Notes under the pieces: generated by a model
Database searches by the model: none
Told to the model about the DNA's origin: nothing
Seen by the model: only the letters and a program-made list of their open reading frames with translations
Position numbers and translations under genes: made by a program
DNA from: Methylococcus capsulatus str. Texas = ATCC 19069
GTDB lineage: Bacteria; Pseudomonadota; Gammaproteobacteria; Methylococcales; Methylococcaceae
Assembly: GCF_000424685.1 (NCBI RefSeq)
Contig: NZ_KE384224.1
Location: 310,001 to 374,000 of the forward strand
Direction: 5' to 3'
DNA length: 64,000 nucleotides
Part shown: positions 22,964 through 35,827 of the stretch, piece after piece
How positions within the stretch are numbered: the stretch's first letter is position 1
Layout: each line of letters starts with the position of its first letter

Positions 22964-22967
<4 letters not shown>
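21486..22967 (-). CDS. glgA: glycogen synthase (ADP-glucose)
   Basis: 493 aa GT5 glycosyltransferase. The N-terminal ADP-glucose motif [13 protein letters not shown] and the C-terminal [29 protein letters not shown] block are diagnostic. It extends alpha-1,4-glucan chains from ADP-glucose. The ATG overlaps the glgB stop (ATGA), indicating coupling within glgBA. Only 15 bp separate its stop from the converging nudF stop. Confidence 0.96.
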
Positions 22968-25186
<2,219 letters not shown>

Positions 25187-25207
25187 ACCGCATCCCTCCC
25201 GGTCCGA

Positions 25208-25237
25208 TTCACTTTGCTGGATTTCTGATAGTACAAT
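25208..25237 (+). promoter_or_regulatory. candidate glgC promoter
   Basis: TTCACT (25208-25213), an 18-nt spacer and TACAAT (25232-25237) match sigma-70 elements at 4/6 and 5/6. The leader to glgC would be about 90 nt. It lies in the divergent glgB-glgC gap. Confidence 0.4.
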
Positions 25238-25331
25238 GCCGGCACGCCGGTGCCGGAATGTGCGATATCTGCGGCAGGATGTTACCAGATTTCCCACCGC
25301 GTTTGCCCCAGCCAGGAATCAGGAGTCCCCT

Positions 25332-26606
25332 ATGCCCGAGTCGATGCACGCCTCATCCCGTTTCGTAAGTCGGCTGACCCGGCAAACCCTGGCCCTCATC
25401 CTGGCGGGCGGGCGCGGAAGTCGGCTGCAGAAGCTCACGGAATGGCGCGCCAAGCCTGCTGTCCCGTTCGGCGGCAAGTTCCGGATCATCGACTTCCCGC
25501 TGTCCAACTGCGTCAATTCCGGAATCCGCCAGGTCGGCGTGCTGACCCAGTACAAGGCGGACTCACTGATCCGCCACATTCAGCAGGGCTGGGGCTTCCT
25601 GCGCGGAGAGCTCGGCGAGTTCATCGACATCATGCCTGCCCAGCAGCGTCTGCAGGAAAGCTGGTACGCAGGCACGGCGGATGCGGTGTATCAGAACTTG
25701 GACATCATCCGCCAGCGGGACCCCGAGTTCATCATGATCCTGGCCGGTGACCACGTCTACAAGATGGACTACGGCCTGATGCTGGCCTATCACGTGGAAA
25801 GGAAGGCCGATCTCACCATCGGCTGCATGGAAGTGCCGCTTGCCGATGCGAAGGCATTCGGTGTCATGCAGATGGACGAAGAGCAGCGTATCCGGAAATT
25901 CGTCGAGAAGCCCTCCGATCCGCCGCCCATGCCGAACCGCCCCGATCACGCCGCCGCATCCATGGGGATCTACATATTCAACACGGCTTTCCTGTTCGAG
26001 CAGCTCATCAAGGATGCCGACACCCCCGGCTCGAACCACGATTTCGGCATGGACATCATCCCCCAGGTCATTCAGAAATACCGCGTCTTCGCCTATCGCT
26101 TCCGCAACGCCCAGAGCGGTGTGCAGGCCTACTGGCGCGATGTAGGCACGGTGGACTCATACTGGGCCGCCAACATGGAGCTGATCGGGGTCGATCCGGA
26201 ACTGAATTTGTACGACCAGGAATGGCCGATCTGGACCTATCAGGCTCAGACCCCGCCGGCCAAGTTTGTGTTCGACGATGACGACCGGCGCGGCATGGCG
26301 GTGGATTCCATGGTTTCGGGCGGCTGCATCATTTCCGGCGCCGAAGTCCGCCACTCGTTGCTGTTTTCGAATGTACGGGTGAACTCGTTTTCACGCGTGC
26401 TGGATTCGGTGATCCTCCCCGACGTGAACATCGGGCGCCATTGCAGGATCACCCGGGCGGTGATCGACAAGGGTTGCAGCATTCCGCCCAATACCGTCAT
26501 CGGCGAAAACCTCGTGGATGACCGCAAACGGTTTTACGTCAGCCCCGAGGGCATCGTTCTGGTGACCCCCGATTGTCTCGGCCAGAGGCTGCATTTCCAC
26601 CGCTGA
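25332..26606 (+). CDS. glgC: glucose-1-phosphate adenylyltransferase
   Basis: 424 aa. ADP-glucose pyrophosphorylase, the committed step of glycogen synthesis. The N-terminal nucleotidyltransferase motif [21 protein letters not shown] with [20 protein letters not shown], the sugar-site [15 protein letters not shown] and the C-terminal left-handed beta-helix are all present. The ATG at 25332 follows AGGAG and fits the family. The family is usually controlled allosterically by glycolytic intermediates. Followed by malQ after 72 bp. Confidence 0.96.
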   Translation: MPESMHASSRFVSRLTRQTLALILAGGRGSRLQKLTEWRAKPAVPFGGKFRIIDFPLSNCVNSGIRQVGVLTQYKADSLIRHIQQGWGFLRGELGEFIDIMPAQQRLQESWYAGTADAVYQNLDIIRQRDPEFIMILAGDHVYKMDYGLMLAYHVERKADLTIGCMEVPLADAKAFGVMQMDEEQRIRKFVEKPSDPPPMPNRPDHAAASMGIYIFNTAFLFEQLIKDADTPGSNHDFGMDIIPQVIQKYRVFAYRFRNAQSGVQAYWRDVGTVDSYWAANMELIGVDPELNLYDQEWPIWTYQAQTPPAKFVFDDDDRRGMAVDSMVSGGCIISGAEVRHSLLFSNVRVNSFSRVLDSVILPDVNIGRHCRITRAVIDKGCSIPPNTVIGENLVDDRKRFYVSPEGIVLVTPDCLGQRLHFHR

Positions 26607-26678
26607 TTGCGATTCGGAAGGTGCAGGCCGGAGGGTCCGGACCGCCGCTCCACCCGTTGTTTTCGGTGTCACAGCCCC

Positions 26679-28163
26679 ATGGATGCTCACGGAATTTTCG
26701 ACCGGCGCCGCGCGGGTATTCTGCTCCACATCAGTTCCCTGCCCGGCGGACCGGGAAACGGCGATCTGGGGGCCGAATCCTTCCGTTTCGTGGATTTCCT
26801 CGCTGCGGCGGGTGTTTCGGTATGGCAGACACTGCCCATCAATCCCACCCACGAGGACGGTTCACCTTATCAGTGTACATCCGTGCACGCCGGCAATCCG
26901 CTCTTGATCGGGTTGGACTGGTTGATTGCGCGCGGACTGCTGGAAGCCGATGCCATTCCTCCCGCTGAAAATGCGAAAGCGATCCGGCAGTGGGCTCTGG
27001 AGCGTGCTTTCGATTCCTTCCGCCGGCGCGGAACTTCCGATGCCTTGTGTTCCGCGTTCGGCGATTTCGTCAGCGCGAACGACTGGTGGCTGGCCGACTA
27101 TGCCCTCTACGCGGCACTCAAGGAGGTCAATGGTGGCCTGCCCTGGCAGGCCTGGCCCAAGCCCTTGAGGGACCGCAAACCCGATGCCCTGGCATCGGCC
27201 AGCACGTTGTATGCCGACATCATAGCCAGGGTCCGCTTCGAACAGTTCGTATTCTTCGAACAGTGGCAGGGTTTGCATGACTATGCCAAGAAGCTCGGCG
27301 TGCTGCTGTTCGGTGACATGCCGATTTTCGTCGCATCGGACAGCGCGGAAGTCTGGGCGGGGCGGGAATATTTCGAACTGGGCGAAGACGGAGAGCCGCG
27401 CGTCGTCGCCGGGGTGCCTCCCGACTACTTCTCCGCCACCGGCCAGCGCTGGGGAAATCCGCACTACAATTGGGAAAGCATGGAGCGCTCGGGTTTCTCC
27501 TGGTGGCTGAACCGCCTGCGCACCCAGCTCAACCTCTACGACCTGATCCGCATCGACCATTTCCGGGGGTTCGAAGCCTACTGGGAAATTCCCGCCCATT
27601 CCGAAACGGCGATGAATGGACGCTGGGTCAAGGCTCCCGGCGAGGCCTTATTGTCGCGCTGTACCGAGACCTTCGGGGAGTCCTTGCCGCTGGTCGCCGA
27701 GGACCTTGGCATCATCACCGCCGAGGTGGAGGCATTGCGGCGACGTTTCCGCATCCCCGGCATGCGGATACTCCAGTTCGCTTTCGAAGGCGGTCCCTGC
27801 AATCCGTACCTGCCCCACAATCATGCCATCGACAGCGTCGTTTACACCGGTACACACGACAACGACACGACCCTGTCCTGGTTCGAAGGGTTGTCGGCGG
27901 AGCGGCAGGGATATGTCTACGACTACCTCGGGCGCTCCGGTCTCCCCATGCCGGCGGCGCTGGTTCAGGCCGCGATGGCATCAGTCGCACGGCTTGCGAT
28001 CGTTCCGATGCAGGACGTGCTGGAGCTGGGGCGGGGCCACCGCATGAACACGCCGGGTACGGTGGGCGAAAACTGGAACTGGCGTTTCGACTGGGCTCAG
28101 TTACGTGACGAGCACGCCGAGCGTCTGGCCCATCAGGTCCGCATGTACGGCCGTACGGCCTGA
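26679..28163 (+). CDS. malQ: 4-alpha-glucanotransferase
   Basis: 494 aa GH77 amylomaltase. Family blocks: RRRAGILLHISSLPGGPGNGDLG, DLIRIDHFRGFEAYWEIPA (nucleophile Asp), LVAEDLGIITAEVEALR (acid/base Glu) and TGTHDNDTTLSWF. It disproportionates alpha-1,4-glucans during glycogen turnover. The ATG at 26679 (MDAHGIFDRRRAG) is preferred over an upstream TTG at 26607. Same strand as glgC, so storage and remodelling enzymes are probably co-expressed. Confidence 0.94.
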   Translation: MDAHGIFDRRRAGILLHISSLPGGPGNGDLGAESFRFVDFLAAAGVSVWQTLPINPTHEDGSPYQCTSVHAGNPLLIGLDWLIARGLLEADAIPPAENAKAIRQWALERAFDSFRRRGTSDALCSAFGDFVSANDWWLADYALYAALKEVNGGLPWQAWPKPLRDRKPDALASASTLYADIIARVRFEQFVFFEQWQGLHDYAKKLGVLLFGDMPIFVASDSAEVWAGREYFELGEDGEPRVVAGVPPDYFSATGQRWGNPHYNWESMERSGFSWWLNRLRTQLNLYDLIRIDHFRGFEAYWEIPAHSETAMNGRWVKAPGEALLSRCTETFGESLPLVAEDLGIITAEVEALRRRFRIPGMRILQFAFEGGPCNPYLPHNHAIDSVVYTGTHDNDTTLSWFEGLSAERQGYVYDYLGRSGLPMPAALVQAAMASVARLAIVPMQDVLELGRGHRMNTPGTVGENWNWRFDWAQLRDEHAERLAHQVRMYGRTA

Positions 28164-28174
28164 CCCTGGCGTCC

Positions 28175-29776
28175 TTAGGGCTGGAGTATGGTGTTCCGCG
28201 GCGGGCGGGTCTCGTCCCGCTCCGGATAGTCCAGCGTGAAATGCAGCCCACGGCTTTCCTTCCGCAGGAGGGCCGAACGGATGATGAGTTCGGCCACGAT
28301 GATCAGGTTCCGAAGCTCCAGCAGATCGCTGGTGACGCGGAAGTTGCCGTAGTACTCGGCGATCTCCTGCTTGAGCAGCTCCGCCCGGTGCAGGGCGCGC
28401 TGCAGTCGTTTGTCGGTCCGGACGATCCCGACGTAGTCCCACATGAAGCGCCGGATTTCGTCCCAGTTGTGGGACACGACGACTTCTTCGTCGGAGTCCG
28501 TGACCTGCGACTCGTCCCAGTCCGGCAGCGGCGGGGGGGCAGGAATCTCGTTCAGACGCTCCAGGATGTCCAGGCTGGCCTGCTTGGCGAAGACCAGGCA
28601 TTCGAGCAGAGAATTGCTGGCCATGCGGTTGGCGCCGTGGAGGCCGGTGCAGGCCACCTCGCCGACTGCGTAAAGGCCATCGATGTCCGTCCGCGCCAGC
28701 CGGTCGGTCACCACTCCGCCACACGTGTAATGGGCTGCGGGCACCACCGGGATGGGCTCACGGGTCATGTCGATCCCCAATTCCAGACAGCGTGCATGAA
28801 TCGTCGGGAAATGGCTCGTGATGAAATCGGCCGGCCGATGGCTGATGTCGAGGTAGACACAATCGGCGCCGAGGCGTTTCATTTCATGGTCGATGGCGCG
28901 CGCCACGATGTCACGGGGAGCCAGTTCACCACGCGGATCGAACCGCTGCATGAAGGGGCTGCCATCGGGCAACAGCAAGCGGCCGCCTTCTCCGCGCACC
29001 GCCTCGGAAATCAGAAACGACCGGGCGTGGGGATGATAGAGACAGGTAGGGTGGAATTGAATGAATTCCATGTTCGCCACTCGCGCACCGGCCCGCCAGG
29101 CCAAGGCGATGCCGTCGCCGGTGGAAACGTCGGGATTGCTGGTGTAAAGATATACCTTGCTGGCACCACCGGTCGCCAGCGCAATGACGCGCGCGCGGAA
29201 CGTGCGGGTACGGTGGGTTCTCGTATCCAGCGCGTAGGCGCCCAGCACGCGTTGCGGGCCGGCGAGGCCGAGCTTGCGGGAGGTGATCAGGTCGATGACG
29301 TTGTGGTATTCGAACAGGTCGATGCTGGGATGGGCCCGGGCATGTTGCTCGAGCGATGACTCCACGGCCCGACCAGTGGCGTCGGCGGCATGCACGACCC
29401 GCCGGTGGGTGTGTCCGCCTTCCCGGGTCAGATGCAGATGATGAGCGCCGTCGGTGCTTTCGACTTCGGTGAAGGCGACCCCGTGCTGGAGCAGCCAGTC
29501 GATGCACTCCTTGCCTTGGGAGACCACCAAGCGCACGATGTCCGAATCGCACAGACCGGCACCGGCCGCCAGCGTGTCTTCAATATGCGATTCGAGTGAG
29601 TCCTGGGCATCCAGGACCGCGGAAATGCCGCCCTGGGCGTAGCGGGTGTTGCCTTCACTCAGGGCGACCTTCGACAGGACAGCGACCCGGGCCCGGTCGG
29701 CGAGCCTCAGAGCCAGGCTGAGACCCGAAGCGCCGCTGCCGATGATGAGCGCGTCGTAGGTGATGTCCTTGTCCAT
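28175..29776 (-). CDS. nadB: L-aspartate oxidase
   Basis: 533 aa FAD enzyme that oxidises L-aspartate to iminoaspartate, the first step of de novo NAD synthesis. The N-terminal dinucleotide-binding motif [18 protein letters not shown], the [12 protein letters not shown] region, [11 protein letters not shown] and [30 protein letters not shown]-type succinate dehydrogenase/NadB blocks are present. It is adjacent to and divergent from rpoE, exactly as in E. coli and Pseudomonas. Confidence 0.96.
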   Translation of the reverse strand: MDKDITYDALIIGSGASGLSLALRLADRARVAVLSKVALSEGNTRYAQGGISAVLDAQDSLESHIEDTLAAGAGLCDSDIVRLVVSQGKECIDWLLQHGVAFTEVESTDGAHHLHLTREGGHTHRRVVHAADATGRAVESSLEQHARAHPSIDLFEYHNVIDLITSRKLGLAGPQRVLGAYALDTRTHRTRTFRARVIALATGGASKVYLYTSNPDVSTGDGIALAWRAGARVANMEFIQFHPTCLYHPHARSFLISEAVRGEGGRLLLPDGSPFMQRFDPRGELAPRDIVARAIDHEMKRLGADCVYLDISHRPADFITSHFPTIHARCLELGIDMTREPIPVVPAAHYTCGGVVTDRLARTDIDGLYAVGEVACTGLHGANRMASNSLLECLVFAKQASLDILERLNEIPAPPPLPDWDESQVTDSDEEVVVSHNWDEIRRFMWDYVGIVRTDKRLQRALHRAELLKQEIAEYYGNFRVTSDLLELRNLIIVAELIIRSALLRKESRGLHFTLDYPERDETRPPRNTILQP

Positions 29777-29821
29777 GGGTATCGTCGTGTTGACGGCATG
29801 TTACAGTAAATCGGCATTCCG

Positions 29822-29855
29822 TTGAAGCGCACTTCCGAACGTAAGATAATCAGAA
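29822..29855 (+). promoter_or_regulatory. overlapping sigma-70 and sigma-E-like promoters for rpoE
   Basis: TTGAAG (29822-29827), a 17-nt spacer and GATAAT (29845-29850) form a good sigma-70 promoter. Overlapping it, GCACTT (29829-29834), 15 nt and TCAGAA (29850-29855) resemble the GAACTT/TCnnA elements recognised by RpoE/AlgU. Together they would give basal expression plus autoregulation, as known for rpoE operons. Confidence 0.45.
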
Positions 29856-29934
29856 GCCTGTTTCCGTCTATCCGTTCCAGCAGTGGATCGTGAATGTCCG
29901 CGATTCCGAGGATTTCCCGGAAGGAAATGGTGTG

Positions 29935-30534
29935 ATGTCCAAGGCGATGCGTGGAATGGAGATGAGTGAAGAACTGGACGATGAACTCGTCGGGCGGGTG
30001 CAGCGCGGCGACAAAAGAGCTTTCGACTTACTCGTCAGAAAGTATCAGTACAAAATCACCCAGCTCATTTCCCGCTACATCAAGGATCCCTACGAATCCC
30101 TGGATGTGGCGCAAGAAGCCTTTATCAAGGCTTACCGGGCCCTGCCTGGATTTCGCGGAGACAGCCAGTTCTACACTTGGCTTTACCGCATCGCGATCAA
30201 TACGGCAAAGAATTACCTCGTCACCCACGCGCGCCGTCCCAGGGAAGACGAATTCGACGTCGAATCGGCGGAACAATTCGAGAATAGCCATCGTCTAAAG
30301 GATGTCGATACGCCCGAAGCGGCGCTCTTGAGTGACGAGCTGGCGGCAACGATTCAATCGACGCTGGACGAGTTGCCGGAGGAACTCAAGCTGGCTATAA
30401 CTCTGAGAGAGCTGGACGGATTGAGTTACGACGAAATCGCGGAAGTCATGAGCTGCCCGGTCGGCACCGTCCGCAGCCGTATCTTCAGGGCGAGAGAAGC
30501 CATAGACAAACGGCTCCGGCCGTTACTCGACTGA
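29935..30534 (+). CDS. rpoE: ECF sigma factor RpoE/AlgU
   Basis: 199 aa from ATG 29935, which has GGAAGGAAATGG upstream. An in-frame ATG at 29962 (MSEELDDELVGRVQRGDKRAFDLL) gives 190 aa and matches known RpoE N-termini better, so either may be used. Sigma2 (AFIKAYRALPGFRGDSQFYTWLYRIAINTAKN) and sigma4 (LSYDEIAEVMSCPVGTVRSRIFRAREAIDK) are intact. It directs the envelope-stress regulon and is held inactive by the product of the next gene. First gene of the rpoE-rseABC-htrA operon. Confidence 0.96.
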   Translation: MSKAMRGMEMSEELDDELVGRVQRGDKRAFDLLVRKYQYKITQLISRYIKDPYESLDVAQEAFIKAYRALPGFRGDSQFYTWLYRIAINTAKNYLVTHARRPREDEFDVESAEQFENSHRLKDVDTPEAALLSDELAATIQSTLDELPEELKLAITLRELDGLSYDEIAEVMSCPVGTVRSRIFRAREAIDKRLRPLLD

Positions 30535-30555
30535 TTGAGGATCAGGAATCGAACG

Positions 30556-31062
30556 ATGTTGGAAGAGCATATAGCGCAAAAAGCCTCGGTGTTCGTGGAC
30601 AACGAGATGGACCCGACCGAAGCCGAAGGCTATTTGCGGCTGATCGAAAAGCGGGAGGACGTCCGCTCCACCGTGAGCCGGTATTACCTGATCGGCGAAG
30701 TGCTCCGCACCGGACGAGCCCCCGTTGGCAACGGGCTGGCGGAGGCAGTGGCTCGCAGGATCACGCTCGAGCCAACGATTCTCGCGCCCGCGCGGGTGAG
30801 AACCTCCGACAGATTGCGCCGGCACATCGTCACTGGAGCGCTCGCGGCTTCTATGGCGGCAGTGGCGGTTTTTGTCTGGCGCGGCGTGAGCGGTTTCGCC
30901 GCCATGGACGGCGGTCTGTCCGCCGGTGCGGGCGTGGCTTTGGCCGAGGCGCGACTGGATCCGGAAATGCGGGCCTATCTTCTGGCGCACAGTGGCACTT
31001 CCCATGTGGCGGGCTCAGGAACACTGATGCCCTACATGAGGATGGTCAGCTATGAACAGTAA
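30556..31062 (+). CDS. rseA: anti-sigma-E factor RseA/MucA
   Basis: 168 aa, starting at ATG 30556 (MLEEHIAQKASVFVDNEMDPTEAE), 21 nt after the rpoE stop. The N-terminal cytoplasmic sigma-binding domain has the RYYLIGEVLR signature. A single transmembrane helix (GALAASMAAVAVFVW) is followed by a periplasmic tail that would be the target of DegS- and RseP-type proteolysis. It sequesters RpoE at the inner membrane. The position fits MucA/RseA. Confidence 0.92.
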   Translation: MLEEHIAQKASVFVDNEMDPTEAEGYLRLIEKREDVRSTVSRYYLIGEVLRTGRAPVGNGLAEAVARRITLEPTILAPARVRTSDRLRRHIVTGALAASMAAVAVFVWRGVSGFAAMDGGLSAGAGVALAEARLDPEMRAYLLAHSGTSHVAGSGTLMPYMRMVSYEQ

Positions 31063-31080
31063 CCCGCTTCGACCCCAGCC

Positions 31081-32079
31081 ATGTCCAGAGTTCGACTGAT
31101 TGCGGCGGCCTTGGGGGCCGCCGTCGCATTTGGGCCGCCGCAACCGTCGTTCGCCGACGATACGCCGCAGACACTCGGTGCCCGCGCGGGTGTGGAATGG
31201 CTGACGGGCATGCGCGAGGCCATGAGCCGCCTCAGTTATCGGGGGCGGGTAGCCTACCTGAAGGACGACAAGGTGAACGGCATGGAGTTCGTCCACAGCA
31301 TGGCGAATGGCGTCGAGCACGAGCGGCTTACCTCGCTGAACAGCCCGATGAGGGAAATCGTCCGGGACGGGGATCGGGTCCAGTTCTTCTTTCCTGAGAC
31401 GAAGTCGGTCATGACAGAACGCGTGCCGGTGAGTCGCTCCTTCCTGGTCGACCTTCCCGAATCGTTCGTGGGCTTGTGCGATTATTACGCATTCCTGGTC
31501 GGAGACCAGGAGTACGTGGCGCAACGGCACACTCAGACCATTGAGATCGTGCCGGTCGACGACTACCGTTACGGGCGCAAGGTCTGGATCGACACGGAGT
31601 CCCGTCTGCCGCTCCGCTTCGAACTCCTCGACGAAAACGGCAAGCCGGTCGAGCAGATGGTGTTCATCTCCCTGGAAGTGTCCGGTGAGGCGCCCGGCCG
31701 GGAGGTGACGCCGATGCCGGCATCGGGTGACTATTCGGAACAATCGTCGAACCGGGAAATCATACCCATCGAGGCGATGGACTGGAGTCTGGACAGTGTC
31801 CCCGTCGGGTTCAGGATCAGCGGCTACAGCCGGGTCCAGCATCCTCCACTGAGACATCCCATCGAACACATATTGTTGAGCGACGGGCTTTCATCTGTTT
31901 CAATTTACGTGGATGAACCAAAGGATGAGCCCTTCGTCGAAAAGCTGAAGAAAATCGGTGCCGTGAATGCTTATACCCGAAAGATCGACGGCTTCGTCGT
32001 GACCGTGATGGGAGAGGTTCCGCCCAAGACGGTTCATATGATCGCCAATGGAATCCAGCACCAGAAATCCAAAGAATGA
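31081..32079 (+). CDS. rseB: periplasmic sigma-E regulator RseB/MucB
   Basis: 332 aa with a signal peptide (MSRVRLIAAALGAAVAFGPPQPSFA). It belongs to the MucB/RseB family: an N-terminal LolA/LolB-like barrel (EWLTGMREAMSRLSYRGRVAYL...) and a C-terminal MucB domain (GFRISGYSRV; LSDGLSSVSIYVDEP). It binds the periplasmic part of RseA and protects it from cleavage until mislocalised LPS or lipids are sensed. Third gene in the operon. Confidence 0.93.
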   Translation: MSRVRLIAAALGAAVAFGPPQPSFADDTPQTLGARAGVEWLTGMREAMSRLSYRGRVAYLKDDKVNGMEFVHSMANGVEHERLTSLNSPMREIVRDGDRVQFFFPETKSVMTERVPVSRSFLVDLPESFVGLCDYYAFLVGDQEYVAQRHTQTIEIVPVDDYRYGRKVWIDTESRLPLRFELLDENGKPVEQMVFISLEVSGEAPGREVTPMPASGDYSEQSSNREIIPIEAMDWSLDSVPVGFRISGYSRVQHPPLRHPIEHILLSDGLSSVSIYVDEPKDEPFVEKLKKIGAVNAYTRKIDGFVVTVMGEVPPKTVHMIANGIQHQKSKE

Positions 32080-32090
32080 CCGTGACGTGA

Positions 32091-32531
32091 ATGATTGAGG
32101 AAGAGGCGATAGTCACCCAGGTCGAAGAACACGCGATCTGGGTGGAAAAGTTTCGGAAGTCGGCATGTGGGAGCTGTGCCGGGGGGTGCAGTACTTCCCT
32201 GGTGGCAAGGCTGCTGGGGGGCAAACCCCTGCGCCTCCGGGTCGCTACGGAGGCCCGGGTGGCACCGGGGGACCGCGTCATCATCGGGGTGGAAGAAGGC
32301 GCCCTCCTCGCCGGTTCATTTCGGATGTATCTTTTTCCTCTGTTTTCGCTGATCGGGGGCGCCTTGTTGGGCAAGCTGCTGGCCGCGCAGGGTCTGTCCG
32401 CTACGGCCGAGGCCGGGTCGATCGCCGGCGGTCTGGTCGGTCTGGGGCTGACGCTCGTGTTGCTCAAGTATTGTCCCAGCCTCCAACGGCAGAATCTTCA
32501 TCCCGTATTCATTCGCCGCATTTCCCGTTGA
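32091..32531 (+). CDS. rseC: SoxR-reducing system/sigma-E modulator RseC/MucC
   Basis: 146 aa. The cytoplasmic N-terminus has a Cys cluster (SACGSCAGGCSTSL). Two transmembrane helices follow (MYLFPLFSLIGGALLGKLLAA and AGSIAGGLVGLGLTLVLL). This is the RseC/MucC pattern; homologues have been linked to reduction of SoxR and to positive modulation of sigma-E. Located between rseB and the HtrA protease, as mucC lies before mucD in Pseudomonas. Confidence 0.9.
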   Translation: MIEEEAIVTQVEEHAIWVEKFRKSACGSCAGGCSTSLVARLLGGKPLRLRVATEARVAPGDRVIIGVEEGALLAGSFRMYLFPLFSLIGGALLGKLLAAQGLSATAEAGSIAGGLVGLGLTLVLLKYCPSLQRQNLHPVFIRRISR

Positions 32532-32589
32532 GATGGCTGGAGTTTTCCGGCTGCGCCGGCGACCGCCGCCTTTGCACTCAGGAGTCACC

Positions 32590-34011
32590 ATGTTTGACCG
32601 ATACCGTTTTGTCGGCGCCATTTGTGCGGCGCTGGTGCTGGCCGTTTCGCCGCCAGCCCGGGCCCAGCTTCCCGATTTCACCCAGCTGGTTGAACAGAAC
32701 AACGCCGCCGTCGTGAACATCAGCACCACCCAGAAAGTGGCCGCCAACGAACAGCAGATGCCGGAGGGGCTGGAGATTCCGGAGGGCACGCCGTTCGACG
32801 ATTTTTTCCGGCATTACTTTGGCGAAGGCGGGGGTAGCGACGGCCAGCCGAGCGAGGCGAAGTCCCTGGGTTCGGGTTTCATCATGTCGGCAGATGGCTA
32901 TATCATCACCAATCACCACGTCGTGAAAGGGGCCGATGAGATCGTGGTGCGGCTGCAGGACCGGCGGGAGCTGGTGGCGAAGATCGTTGGGTCCGACAAG
33001 CGTAGTGACGTCGCCCTGCTCAAGATCGAGGCCAGCCAGCTGCCCACGGTGAAGCTGGGGTCGTCCGAAAAGCTCAAGGTCGGCGAATGGGTGCTCGCCA
33101 TGGGCTCGCCTTTCGGATTCGACCATTCCGCCACCGCCGGCATCGTCAGCGCCAAGGGGCGCAGCCTTCCCAGCGACAATTACGTGCCGTTCATACAGAC
33201 CGACGTGGCCATCAACCCGGGCAACTCGGGAGGACCGCTGTTCAATCTGAACGGCGAAGTGGTCGGCGTCAATTCCCAGATCTACAGCCGTACCGGCGGC
33301 TTCATGGGGCTGTCCTTCGCCATTCCCATCGAAGTCGCCATGCAGGTGGTGGACCAGCTCAAAGCCAGCGGAAGGGTTTCCCGCGGTTGGCTGGGTGTCC
33401 AGATCCAGGACGTGACGCGAGAGCTGGCCGAGTCCTTCGGCATGAAGAAACCACAAGGCGCCCTGGTATCCAAGGTTCTTTCGAAGAGCCCGGCCGAAGC
33501 GGCCGGCGTCCAGATCGGCGACATCGTGCTGGAATTCAACGGCCAGGCGGTGGACACGTCGGCTGCGCTGCCGCCCATGGTAGGCATGACCAAGGTCGGC
33601 GAAGTCGCCAAAATCAAGTTGTTACGTAACGGTGCGATCAAGGAGCTGAGTATCAAGATCGGAGCGCTCCCCGATGAGGAAGAACCGGCCATGGGTACCG
33701 CCGAGCCCGATGCGGTACCGCTGAAGCGCATGGGAGCCAGCGTGGCCGATCTGACCCCGGAACTGCGCGAGCAGTTCGAGGTGCCACGGGGCGGGGTGCT
33801 CGTCTACGGCGTCAATCCCGGTCCCGCCTACGATGCAGGGCTGCGGCGCGGAGACGTGATCCTCCGGATTCAGGACAAGGAAATCAACGGCGTGAAACAA
33901 TTGGTAGAGTTGGAGAAGACCCTGCCGGCAGGGAAATCGCTGGCGGTGCTGGTGCAGCGGCGCGATGGCTCCATCTTCCTGGCGATGAAATTGAAAGACG
34001 AAAAGCAGTGA
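32590..34011 (+). CDS. mucD: periplasmic serine protease DegP/MucD (HtrA)
   Basis: 473 aa. ATG at 32590 with AGGAG upstream; signal peptide ends near PPARA. The trypsin-like triad is visible: His in [13 protein letters not shown], Asp in [10 protein letters not shown] and Ser in [11 protein letters not shown]. Two PDZ domains follow ([20 protein letters not shown] and the C-terminal [21 protein letters not shown]). It degrades or refolds damaged periplasmic proteins and completes the algU-mucABCD-like operon. The stop overlaps the lepA GTG start (GTGA). Confidence 0.94.
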
Positions 34012-35813
34012 CCGACCAGACGCATATACGCAACTTCTCCATCATCGCGCACATCGACCATGGAAAATCGACGCTTGCAGACCGTTTCATCCAGATTTGC
34101 GGAGGACTGAGCGACCGCGAAATGGCCGAACAGGTGCTCGATTCCATGGACATCGAGCGTGAGCGCGGCATCACCATCAAGGCCCAGAGCGTCACCCTGG
34201 ACTACCAATCTAGGGACGGCGGTATCTACCAGCTCAATTTCATCGATACGCCGGGGCACGTCGATTTTTCCTACGAAGTGTCGCGCTCGCTGGCAGCCTG
34301 CGAAGGCGCGCTGCTGGTGGTCGATGCCGCCCAGGGCGTGGAAGCGCAAAGCGTGGCGAACTGCTACACGGCCATCGAGCAGGGACTGGAAGTTCTGCCC
34401 GTGCTGAACAAGATCGACCTGCCTTCGGCCGATCCGGCCCGCGTCAAGAGCGAGATCGAGGAGATCATCGGTATCCCGGCGGAAGATGCGGTGGAGATCA
34501 GCGCGAAGACCGGTTTCGGCGTCGATCTCCTCCTCGAAGAGCTGGTGAAAAAGATCCCGCCGCCCAAGGGCGACGCCGAGGGACCGTTGCAGGCACTGAT
34601 CATCGATTCCTGGTTCGACAACTACCTCGGGGTGGTGTCCCTGGTGCGAGTGGTGAACGGCGCGATCTCACGCAAGCAGAAGATCACCATCATGTCGACC
34701 GGTAAGAGCCATCTGGTCGAAAAGCTGGGTGTGTTCACGCCCAAACCGCTGGACAAGACCGTGCTGGGCGCTGGCGAGGTAGGCTTCGTGGTGGCGGGTA
34801 TCAAGGACATTTTCGGCGCGCCGGTGGGCGACACCATCACCGCGACCGACCGTCCGACGACGGAGCCGCTGCCCGGTTTCCAGAAAGTCCAACCGCGGGT
34901 GTTCGCCGGCCTCTATCCCGTCGAATCGGACGATTACGAGAGTCTCCGGGAGGCGCTCAACAAGCTGCATCTGAACGATGCCGCTCTGCATTTCGAGCCG
35001 GAAGTCTCACAGGCACTGGGTTTCGGTTTTCGCTGCGGTTTCCTGGGCATGCTGCACATGGAGATCATCCAGGAACGGCTGGAGCGCGAATACGACCTGG
35101 ACCTCATCACCACCGCGCCGACCGTGGTCTACGAGGTGGCCAAATCCGACGGCACGGTGGTCCCCGTCGACAATCCGGCCGACCTGCCGCCCCCGAACGA
35201 GATCGAGGAAATCCGTGAGCCAATCATCGAGGCCAACATTCTGGTTCCCCAGGATTACCTCGGTGCGGTCATCAGCCTGTGCATCGAAAAGCGCGGGGTG
35301 CAGAAGAAGCTGCAATACATGGGGGGACAAGTGGCCCTGAGCTTCGAACTGCCCCTGAGCGAGGTGGTGCTCGATTTCTTCGACCGGCTCAAGTCGTGCA
35401 GCCGTGGCTTCGCTTCCTTCGATTACGAATTCCTGCGGTTCCAGGCGGCGCCCCTGGTCAAGCTCGACATCCTGATCAACGGTGAAAAGGTGGACGCGCT
35501 TTCACTGATCGTGCATCGCGACATCAGCATGAATCGCGGCCGTGACCTGGTCGAGAGGATGAAGGACCTGATCCCCCGGCAGATGTTCGAAGTGGCGATC
35601 CAGGCCGCCATCGGCTCCAAGATCATCGCCCGCTCCACGGTCAAGGCCATGCGCAAGAACGTCCTGGCGAAATGCTACGGCGGCGACATCACCCGCAAAC
35701 GCAAGCTTCTGGAAAAACAGAAAGCCGGCAAGAAGCGTATGAAGCAGGTGGGCAAGATCGACATTCCCCAGGAGGCATTCCTCGCCGTCCTGCGCGTCAA
35801 CAAGGATTCCTGA
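34008..35813 (+). CDS. lepA: elongation factor 4 (LepA)
   Basis: 601 aa with a GTG start overlapping the htrA stop. Translational GTPase: G1 [14 protein letters not shown]3 [17 protein letters not shown]4 [10 protein letters not shown]. The LepA-specific C-terminal domain is present ([39 protein letters not shown]). It acts on ribosomes during initiation or under stress. Followed by lepB, as in most gammaproteobacteria. Confidence 0.97.
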
Positions 35814-35827
35814 TAACGGTCATCCCG

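Noticed and set aside
25187-25297. 37-codon N-terminal extension of glgB to an upstream ATG
   Set aside because: The extension is unlike the family and overlaps the glgC promoter region; the TTG at 25186 has a much better ribosome-binding site.
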